NCBI GenBank assembly: GCA_903928965.1
Contig: CAIYSZ010000114.1
Span: 24,503 to 88,502 of the forward strand
Direction: 5' to 3'
DNA from: an uncultured Pseudomonadota bacterium
Lineage (GTDB): Bacteria; Pseudomonadota; Gammaproteobacteria; Methylococcales; Methylomonadaceae
DNA: 64,000 nt
Positions 36,650 through 46,800 of this stretch are shown piece after piece (the first letter of the stretch is position 1; each line of letters opens with the position of its first letter). Position numbers and translations under genes: made by a program. The notes under the pieces are model-generated. The model saw only the letters and a program-made list of their open reading frames with translations. It made no database searches and had not been told where the DNA came from.

Positions 36650-37450
36650 TCAAGATTTGCGGGATTTCATTTTCATTAGGCCGAGCAGGCTGCCAAGAAA
36701 CATCCATTCCGCGCCGGCGGGAATCGGAACCGCGGTAGCCGCGTTGCTGGTCCAAACCACGCCCGAGTTATCGCTGCTAATCGAAAAGTTGCCCGCAAGC
36801 ACGCCTTCGGACACGGGAGTTGAGTTATGAATTGTGCCGCCTGGGGAGGCGAGATACTCAATGTACAAGTCATTGACGCCGCCTTGGCCTAGTTGAGTGC
36901 TGGCGCTGACCGAGGTGGACATGCCGGCGCCCGCGCCCCAGGGAGCGCTGATGGCGTTGAAGCTGCTTTCGTTTTGCGATGACGAGTCGCTAGGGACCAA
37001 GCCAGTGCCGGTCACGTTGATTTCCTCCACCCGGTTGCTGATTTTGGTTTGATCTTGGGAGAACTGACCAAAGTTGATCCCCGGAGCAAAAAAACCGCCG
37101 ATGCCGGGGCCGCTGACCAATAAGCTATCGTTGGTGTCTTTATAGCTGGAGGTGACGTTTACGCCGGCGATGTTGAACTCTACATAGCCGTTAGCCGCAA
37201 GGGCCGCGTTGACCCAGGATTGGAAACTGGCCCCCAAACTTAAGGTTAGGCTGTCGCCTGCTTGAGCGTCGGCGAGGAAAGTAGGGACGCTAATGCCGAG
37301 ATCCGCGTTATAGGAGGAGCCGGTGGCGGATTCCCAAGCGTTCAAGAAAACGTCATTGGCGGTAAGAGTGCTGGCGTGACCCGAACCGGCGGCCATGGCC
37401 AAGCCCAGCGCAAGCGCTAGCCGGTTTATGCTAGCAGTTGGTTTTAACAT
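36650..37450 (-). CDS. Secreted protein with VPxPA/PEP-CTERM-like tail
   Basis: A 266-residue exported protein, first in the minus-strand operon. It has a signal peptide (cleavage near SGHAS) and a Ser/Gly/Asn-rich mature part (FLNAWESATGSSYNADLG...). The end, AVPIPAGAEWMFLGSLLGLM followed by KMKSRKS, has the motif-helix-basic plan of a PEP-CTERM sorting tail in a divergent form. It probably ends up anchored or released at the cell surface by an exosortase encoded elsewhere. AAGGTG stands before the ATG. Its function is unknown; the pairing with a PstS-like exported protein suggests a shared extracellular task. Confidence 0.8.
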   Translation of the reverse strand: MLKPTASINRLALALGLAMAAGSGHASTLTANDVFLNAWESATGSSYNADLGISVPTFLADAQAGDSLTLSLGASFQSWVNAALAANGYVEFNIAGVNVTSSYKDTNDSLLVSGPGIGGFFAPGINFGQFSQDQTKISNRVEEINVTGTGLVPSDSSSQNESSFNAISAPWGAGAGMSTSVSASTQLGQGGVNDLYIEYLASPGGTIHNSTPVSEGVLAGNFSISSDNSGVVWTSNAATAVPIPAGAEWMFLGSLLGLMKMKSRKS

Positions 37451-37890
37451 AATTCACCTTGTGGGGTTACCACGATTTAGTTTCAAAGCTCCAGCGAGCG
37501 CATCCGTGCGTTCCTGGATGAAGTAAAGGGGGGGTTAAAGCTACGATATATCCCTATTTTCATAACCATATTATTTTTCATCCTTTATGTCAATCAGAAT
37601 ATATCGAATGCATTGTTTCCTTATTGGGTTGACAACGATGCGTTGATCTATATTGGTGCATTATTGTATCTTTTTGGTGAATTTATTCGGCAAATCAGCC
37701 AAGCGCGTGCCGGGGTATTTGTCTAAATTGACTAAAATATTGCAGTTTTAGCAAAATTACGTTATGTTCTTAACGTGCATTTAATCAATGCATTGCCTGA
37801 TTCGCAGCAGATTCTTGTTGATAGTGGTTGAGGATAGACAATGATATTCTTGTTTATACATATCGATTGGCGCAGGCCTAGGTAAAGCGC
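37451..37890. other. Divergent regulatory spacer
   Basis: 440 AT-rich bases between the exported-protein operon (minus) and the giant adhesin gene (plus). A TTGACA at 37629-37634 is visible, but no good -10 box stands at the right distance (TATATT is only 14 bases on). The plus-strand leader would be about 230 bases if it starts there. No gene and no repeat is seen. Confidence 0.4.
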
Positions 37891-40800
37891 ATGCCGAAAC
37901 CGAGTGTCCTGACGCGGGTTTTCCGCCTATGCGGCGCGGAAAATTATCCGGCGCTATACTTAGGGTTAGCGCTAGGCGGGGCTGCTTGCCCTGCCGGCGG
38001 GCAGGAATTCGGTTTGCCGGTGGTGGGCAATAATGAGCCCACGGGGCAAAGCGTACCTGATTTAACCAGCCCGGCTTTGCACGCCGCGGGCGTGGAACTT
38101 GGCGCGGTGTCGGGACTCTATAGCGCCGACGGCAAGGATTTGACCATCAATCAAACCAGCGCCGAGGCGATCATCGATTGGAGCCAATTCAATATCGCCG
38201 CCGGCAATAGGGTGGATTTTCAGCAGCCCAGCGCGCAATCGATAACCTTGAATGATATTCATCAAGCCGACGCCAGCCAGATTTTGGGAGATGTCAAGGC
38301 CAACGGCCAGGTGTATTTAATTAACGCCAACGGTTTTTTGTTCGGTCCACGGAGCGATGTGAATGTGAATACCTTGGTGGCCAGCAGTCTCGGTGTTAGC
38401 GACAGCGTGTTTCAACAAGGCATCGTCAATGTGGTCAGCGACGGCGCGCCTGCCGTCAGCGTGGCCGGTAACGCCGCCGCCACGCCGGTGGCGGCGTTGA
38501 CCGCCGATGGAAGTATTTACCGGCAAACCCCAACCGGGCCGGAAAAAATTAGGGTGTGGGTGGAGAAGGGCGCGCAAATCACCGCGCAAGACAGCGGGCG
38601 GGTTTTGCTGGCGGCGCCGGAAGTGGAAAACGATGGAGTCATCCAGGCCCCGGACGGTCAAGTGATTTTGGCGGCGGCGAGCGATAAAGTGTATTTGCAA
38701 GAGTCGAGTTCGTCTGATTTGCGCGGTTTGCTGGTAGAGGTGCAAACCGGGGGGGGCGTCAAGAATTTGGGCTCTATCTTGACTCAGCATGGCAACACCA
38801 CCATGATGGGTTTTGCGGTGGCGCAGCAAGGCTTGATTTCCGCCAGTACCTCGGTAGCTTTAAACGGCAGCGTACGTTTGTTGGCGCGGGAAGGGGCGCA
38901 GTTGGTCAACGTGTCGAACAGCACCGTCACTAATTATATTTTAGAGCCGGCGGCGGATGGAACGGTGCGGCGACAGGATTTGGGCGACGGTTTGGGCGAA
39001 CAGGCCAGCGTGGCGTTGGCGTCGGGCAGTCAAACCCTGTCGCCGTTGGACGGTTCCGCGGGCGACGCGGCGGCTAGTCAGGCGCAGCCGCAATCGGTGA
39101 TCGACATTGAGGGCGGCTTGGTGCAGATGCAATCAGGCGCCGTGATTACCGCGCATGGCGGCCAGGTTAATCTGGAGGCTAATCTTTCCCCGGTGTATAG
39201 CAACCAGGATTTTCCGGATTTGCCGCCGGCTTTGCCGACCAGCGCCGCCAACCCAAGCCGGATTATCATGCAGCCGGGTAGCCGCATCGACGTGTCCGGG
39301 GTTAAAGACGTGCCGATGTCCATGTCTAGTAATCAGGTGTCGTTGACATTGTTCAGCAATGAGTTGCGCAACGATCCGTGGCAGAAAAACGGGGTTTTGT
39401 ACGGCCAGAAAGTGTATTTGGATGCACGCGCGGGCACGGATTTGGCCGACATTTCCGGCGCGTTGGCCGAACGGCAGTATTCGGTGTTGTACCGCAACGC
39501 CAACGCCGGCACGGTGAATTTTGCGTCCGACGGCGATACTTGGCTGGCCCCTGGTTCAAGGGTGGATATTTCCGGCGGCTGGTTGGATTATCAGGCCGGC
39601 GCGCTGCTTACCACGGAACTGGTCAGCGCTAATCAATCCATGGTCAGCATGAGCGATGCCAGTCCGCAACGGGTGTATACCCAGTTGTTTGACATCACTG
39701 CCTATCAAGCGGCGTACCGGCAAGGCATGAACGCCGGGGTGGTGAATATCGTCAGCCGGGATAGCTTGTTGTATGGCGATATCTTGGCGCAAACCGTCAA
39801 CGGCGAATATCAACGTACTGCCGCGACCGAGGCGCAAGGCGGTCAATTGACCGTGGACAGCGCTTGGTCCGGCGTCTATCAGCAAGACGTGGTGTTCGGC
39901 AATCAAGCGGCGGTAACGCCGCTGGCCGCCGCCACGGCGCAAACGCCGCTGACTTTGTCGAATGCCTTATTCAAAAACGGCGTGCAAACCTTGAGCATTA
40001 AAACCGGCGGAAATGCGAGCATCCTGCCGGGAACGCAATTAAATTTACCGGACTTTGCCAAATTTAGCCTGCAAGCGGGGGCGATTAACGACGCCGGAGC
40101 GATAGTCGCGCCGAGTGGAAGCGTTAGCCTCGTCACCCAAGTCGGCGTGGATAGAACCCGCGCCAGCAGCGGCGCGATTCAAGTGAGTCCAGGGGCGGTC
40201 ATTGACGTCAGCGGCTTGTGGGTTAACGATTGGCTGGCCTTGCAACAGCAACAAGCCTTGGGTTTAACGGCTTACGCCGGCGGGTCGCTTAGTTTGAGCG
40301 CGCAGGGCGATTTAAGCGTGGCCGCCGGAGCTCAATTGCGCGCCGACGGCGGCGCTTGGATGCAGGCCGGCGGTAAAATTCTAGCCGGCGACGGCGGGTC
40401 GCTTAGTTTGAGCAGCGCCGGCAACGATGCTGAAACCACGCTGAATTTGCAAGGGGAACTGTCGGCCATTGCCTTGAGCCAAAACGGGCAGTTGAGCGTC
40501 ACCGCCAATAGTGTGACCATAGTGGATGGCGTGCAAGCGGCGAGTCAGGGCCAATTATTTTTATCCAGCGCCTTGTTTGGCGCGGGCGCGTTTGGCGCGT
40601 ATAAATTGACCGCCAATGATGGCGGTTTACTTTGGGCGGCGGACGCGGCCCCGTTGCGGCAGCAAAATTGGCTATTGGGCGGTGTGGCGTCGCAGGTGGC
40701 CGGCGGCGCGGAATTAAGGCAAATAGCCGCTCCGGTCTTGTTACCCTTATACCAGCGCACGGCGGTGGATTTAAGTTTGAATGTTCTACAGACGGTGCAG

Positions 40801-43800
40801 GGGGTGGACGAGAACGCAAGTCTATCCATCGCCGGCGGGGCGAGCTTGGTCTTCGATCCAAACGCGAAGGTCGGTTTATTGTCCGATGCCAATATTACGG
40901 TCGACGGCGCGGTGGATGCGCCGGCGGGGAGCATAAGCCTGACCGTGGAACCGCCGCCGAACGCGAATTCCGATCCCGGTTACAATCCGCTGCAAGCGAT
41001 TACCTTAGGCGGACAGGCGCGGCTGGCGGCTCCGGGGGCGGTCATCAACACGCCTTATGCGCCGAATGTGGCGCTGGGCCAGGTGTTGGACGCCGGCACG
41101 GTGACTTTGAATGCCGAGCGCGGGTATATTTTAATGGCCGGCGGGGCGAGTATAGACGTGTCCGGAACGGCTGCCCCGGTGCAGTTGATCAACAGCTTAG
41201 GGGTGACGCGGCAATGGGTGGCCGGCAACGCCGGGGCGGTGAGTTTGGAAGCCGCCGAGGGCATGAGTTTATACGGCGGCTTCTCCGCCGCGGCCGGTTC
41301 CGGGGCTACCGCCGGCGGCGGGCAATCCACGGCGGCCGGCGGTAGTTTGACGCTGGAGTTGAATGCGCAAAACCGGAATGAGCCGTTTGACGTGCCGTTT
41401 CCGACCGGCGAACGGGTGATTCAGGTGAGCCAGCTGCCGGCGGCCGAGTCCGAGGGTTTGACGCCGGGTGTTAACGGGGTGGCGGCGATTTCGGCTCGGC
41501 AAATCGCGCAAGCCGGTTTCGCCGGCGTGAAATTGGAGACTTATATCAATACCCAGACGCAGTCGCAAGCCGAGCCGCAATTGGGGGCGATAGATTTCAT
41601 GGGCTCGGTGAATTTGAGCGCCGCCTTGCGGATAGAATTGGATGCGCCGGCGGTGAATTTTATCCCGGCGGGTTCCGGCGGCGGGGTGAACCTGACTACC
41701 GATGTGTTGACCGTGGGCTCCAGTCAAAATCAAAGCATCTTGCCCGGCGCGGTTTTGGGCGCTGGCGGCGGTTTGTTGCAAGCGAAGGCGCGGCAAATCG
41801 AGTTTCGTGGCGCGTTGGCCTTGAACGGGTTTGGGTCTAGCCAATTCACGAGCAGCGGGGCAATCGAGTTCGTTGGCGTGAATCCGAATTTGGAAGGCGA
41901 TTTGTTGGGGGCGTTGAGCGCCGGAGGCGCACTGAGCTTGGATGCGCAGGCCTTGTATCCGTCTACAATGACGCAATTCAGCATTGACGCCGCCAGCGTT
42001 TCCATAGGCGCGGCGGGCGGCGCGCCGCAGACGCCGTTGTCGGCGGCCGGGGCCTTGAATATTAGCGCCGCCGCGATTACCGACGCCGGCAGGATTTTGG
42101 CCCCATTCGGCCGTATCAGCATGACCGCGGCGGATAGTTTGATTCTGGCGGCCGGCAGTTTGACCTCGGTGGCCGATGCTGGGCTAGCCGCGATTCCATT
42201 TGGCTATACCCAAGGCAATGGCGAATATTGGATTTATCCTTTGGGCGAGGCGGTGAATATTCAAACCGGCGCGCCGGAGAAGTCGATCACGCTGAATAGT
42301 CCGAATCTGGATTTGCAAAGCGGTTCCAAAGTGGATTTAAGCGGCGGCGGCGATTTGCAGGCCTATGAATTGACGCCTGCTCCGGGCGGTAACATCGATT
42401 TTCTGAGCCAGACTTATCAAACCAGTTACGCGGTATTGCCGGAACGGCAAGACGGCTTTGCCGCCTATGATCCCTTGCAAAGCGCCGGCGCCGGTCTTGG
42501 CGCGGGCGAGGATATTTATTTGACCGCCGCCGCCGGTTTGCCGGCCGGGGATTATCAACTACTGCCGTCATACGATGCTTTATTGCCGGGGGCTTATTTA
42601 ATCACCCCTTTGGCCGGTAGCGCCGGCATGGCGGCGAACACGACGCAAACCACGGTGGACGGCGGCGTGGCGGCGGCCGGGTATATTTACCAGTCGGGCA
42701 GTTCAGTCAGCGCTTCATTGTGGTCCGGTTACGAAGTGCAAACCGGCGCTAGCGTGGCCGGCTATGCGCCGTATTTGCTAAGCAGCGCCGGGAGTTTTTT
42801 CGCGGCGAAAAACGATGGCGCGTCGCTGCCGCAAGACGCGGGCGATTTAAGTTTGAACGCCACGCAAAATTTGCAATTGGCCGGGGATATCGCGGCCAAG
42901 GCCGCCAGCGGCGGTTTGGGCGGCATGTTGGACATCAGCGCGGCCAATATCCGCTTAGCGAGCCAGGCCGCGCCGGCGGCGAACGGGGTAATAACCTTAT
43001 CCACCCAAAGTTTGAACAAATTAGGCGTGGACAGTATTTTGATCGGCGGCAAGCGCACGCGCGGCGGCGGCGCGACGCAATTGACGGTGACCGCCGATAC
43101 GGTAACCGTGGCCGGCGACGCGCAATTGCAAGGGCCGGAAATAGTATTGGCGGCCGCGCAAACGCTTGACGTCGAGTCCGGCGCGCAATTGACGGCGCAA
43201 GGCGCGGCCGGCCGCAGCGATACGCTATTGCAGGTCAGCGATGCCAACGGCGACGGCGCTGGCGCTTTGCTCAGGCTGTCCGACTCCGGTCAGGCGACAA
43301 TTGAGCGCGCCAGCGTCCAAGAGGCGCAAGGCGACTTGAACATTGCCGCCGGCGCTACGCTAAGCAGCGCCGGCTCCATGTTGATAGACGCCACCGGTAA
43401 CAGTAGTTTGTTGGGAAACTTGCACATGCCGCAAGGCGATTTAAGCCTTAGCGCCGGCCTAATTACACTGGGCGGCGCGGGGTCCGCGCAGGGGGGGCTG
43501 CAATTGCCGGCGAGCGTGCTGGATAATTTGCATGTTAGCAGTCTGACCCTGCGTAGCGCCGGCGGCATTAATATCGACGCCGGCGCGGATGTGCAGGCCG
43601 CGGCGTTGACGTTGGACGCGGCCGAGATCAACAGCGGATTAAGCGCCGGCCAGAGTGCGCAAATCGACGTCACACAATTGACTTTGCAAAATTCAGGCGC
43701 GGCGGGAACAAGCGTGGCCGGGTCCGGCGGACAAGGGGATTTGCGGTTGCAGGCGGCGACGGTGACGCTTGGAGCCGGCGGCTATGCGCTGCAAGGCTTT

Positions 43801-46800
43801 AATCAGGTTTCCATTGACGCCAAGCAGGAGATGCTGGAAAGCGGCGTCGGCAATTTGGCCATAGGCGCGGACGTGTCGGTGTCCGCGCCGGTGTGGACCG
43901 GTCTGGCCGGCGCAAATACGCGAATTGATTTAGGCCGGCATCAATTTACCTTATCCGGCGGCGGCGGCGAGGCGGGTTCCGGTTATGGCGCGCAATTGCA
44001 GGTGAATGCGGGCGTCATTGCCGACTCCGGCTTGATGGCCTTCACCGGCGGCGCGGTGACTTTGAGCGCGGCGAACGGCGTCAACTTGGCCGCCGGCGCG
44101 CAAATCGACGTCGCCGGTCAGGCGGCGGCCATCAACGGAGCCGATGCCGGTTTCATAGACGGCGGGCGGATTAGCCTGCTTAGCGCCGCCGGGGACGTGA
44201 ACGTGGCGGATGGGGCGGTGTTGAATCTGGCCGCCGCCGCTGGCGGCGGCTCCGGCGGCGATTTGAGCCTGTCGGCGGCGCAAGGGGCGGTGAACGTGGC
44301 CGGCGTTTTGCTGGGCTCCGGCGGCCAAGGCGGCGCGGGCGGGGAGTTTAGTTTGACCGCCGCCGACAGTCCGGGCCTGATTCCGGCGGCTTTGTTGACG
44401 CAATTGGCGCATGGCGGGTTTAGCGGCGCGGTGTCTTTGCATTATACGTCCGGCAATATTGAATTGGCCGCCGGGCAGGCCATGGACGCGGCAACGATAG
44501 CCTTGAGCGCCGACAATGGGACGATAACGATAGACGGCGCTTTGGATGCCAGCGGCGCTCAGTCGGGCAGCATTGCGTTGGCGGCGAACGGCGGGATTGG
44601 TATAGGCGCGGGAGCGAATTTAAGCGCTAACGCCGGCGCGGCGAACGCGGCGGGCGGTGTGATTACCCTGACTTCCGCGCCAGTGAGCGGCGGCGGGGGC
44701 GTCGGCATCGCCGCCGGCGCGGCATTATCCGTGGCCGGCGGCGCGGGCGGCGCGGGCGGCAAGGTGATGCTGCTGGTCAACCGCCTGGGCGCTAACGATG
44801 CGGCGGTGACTGCGGCGGCGTCGCCGGCCGGGGCCGCGCAAGCGGTGGTTTACGCCTTTGCGCATACGCAAGACGCCGCGCCGGACAATACGTTGTTTAG
44901 CGGCCTATTGGCGGACAGCCAAACCTTTTTGAATAACGCCGCCGCCAATGCCGATTTGCAACAGCGCTTAGGCGGGTTTAGTCTCGCGCCGGGGCTGGAT
45001 ATCGTCAACGATCAGACTAGCGCGCTGGATTGGAACGTCACGGCGGCGCTGACCGGCGCGGTCGCCACGCCGGGTTTGTTGAGCCTACGTTCCGCCGGGG
45101 ATTTGAATATCGAGCAAAGTCTTGGCGACGGTTTTAATTTGGTTGGAAATTCGTGGCAATTGAGCAGCGGCGATTCCTGGAGTTTTGATCTGGTGGCCGG
45201 AGCGGCCGCCGGCGCGGCGAATTTGACCGCTACGGAAGCGGGAGCGGGTAATTTGACTATTGCCTCCAACACTTGGGTCCGCACCGGAACCGGAGATATA
45301 AGCCTGACGACCGGCGGCGATATTACATTGACCGATTGGACCTCGGTGGTGTATACCGCCGGCAAGGCGTCGGGGCTGACCGATTCTTACGCTAATTACC
45401 GGCCGGTAACGTTTGCGGTGCAATATCCGGATCAGGGCGGTTCGGTGAGTTTACAGGCTGGCGGCGACATTATCGGCGCTAGTACGCCGCAGGTGGTTTC
45501 GGACTGGTTGCAACGCTCCGGCGATTGGAACCCGAACGCGGCCATCGGTAAATTGAATTTGCCTACCGCTTGGGGCATTGATTTCGGGCAGGCGACGCCG
45601 CGGGCGGCGGGTACGGGCACTACTTCCGTCAACGCCGGCTTGGGATTTAGAGAGAATGTCGGAGCCTTGGGCGGCGGTAATATCACGGTTAATGCCGGAG
45701 GCAATGTGGTGGACTTGTCTGTGGTTGCGCCGACCAACGCACTGTCGCGGGTGGCGGACGGCGTGGCTACGCTGATTGAGCAGGGCGGCGGCAATATTGT
45801 GGTGCACGCCGGCGGCGATATTGAAGGCGGTTTGATTTATGTGGAGAAAGGGCAGGCGAGTATTAGCGCCGGCGGGTCCATTACCGGAGGCTCGCAATAT
45901 ACCGGCGGCCCGGCGCTGGCGATAGGCGATGCGCAATTTTCGCTGACCGCGGGCGACGGTTTGGCCTTGAGTAGTGTGTTTAATCCATTTGTGGTGGCGC
46001 AAGCCGGGGTCCAGTCCTCGAAAATGGATTATTTCTTGACTTACACCGCGCAAAGCAGCCTGAAGCTGCAAAGTCTGGCCGGGAACATCGTATTGAACAA
46101 CAACACTTCCCTGATTAGCCGGCAAATCACGCCCTGCTCGGACGCCAGCTGCGCCGGTTCCGGATCAGGCTCGTTTTACAATAATCTGAATTATGAAACC
46201 GATGTTACGCCGCTATTGGCCTTGTATCCGGCGAATTTGTGGCTGGGGGCGTGGCAGGGAGATATCGAGGTCAATAATGTGATGACCCTGGCCCCGGCGG
46301 CGAATAGCAGCTTCGATCTGTACGCGGCGGCGGATATCAGCTTCGCCAGCGATGCGGCTTTCGGGCAATTGGACGTCGCGCCGGGCTCCCTGTTGCCCGC
46401 GGCGCAGGCGACTACCCGTTTTAGCTTGGACACCGATTATTGGCTGCCGAGCAATTATGATAATGCCTTGGCGCATGCGGCAACGCCGGTCCACGCCGCC
46501 GATACCGAGCCGAATCAAGTGGCGGCCGGCGGAAATATCGTAGGTTTGCAGGATGGCGCGGTTTTGAGCGCGGCGAAGGCGACCGAGATTTCGGCGGCGC
46601 AAAACATCAATAATTTGAGTTTGTATTTGCAGAATCTGCCAAGCGCGTCGCAAGATGTGAGCACGCTGAGCGCCGGCGGAAACATTAGCTTTCCCAATGT
46701 GCGCAATTTGACTACCGGGGAGTTTATCGGCAGCGGTTTTGTTCAAATTTCCGGCCCCGGCAACTTGGATGTTTGGGCCGGCGGTAGCCTGGATTTAGGC

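Noticed and set aside
41269..41976. Long antisense open frames inside the adhesin gene (and likewise inside the RND, propeller and EPS genes)
   Set aside because: They follow from the GC-rich codon pattern of the real genes on the other strand, lack ribosome sites and have Arg/Pro-rich composition typical of shadow frames.
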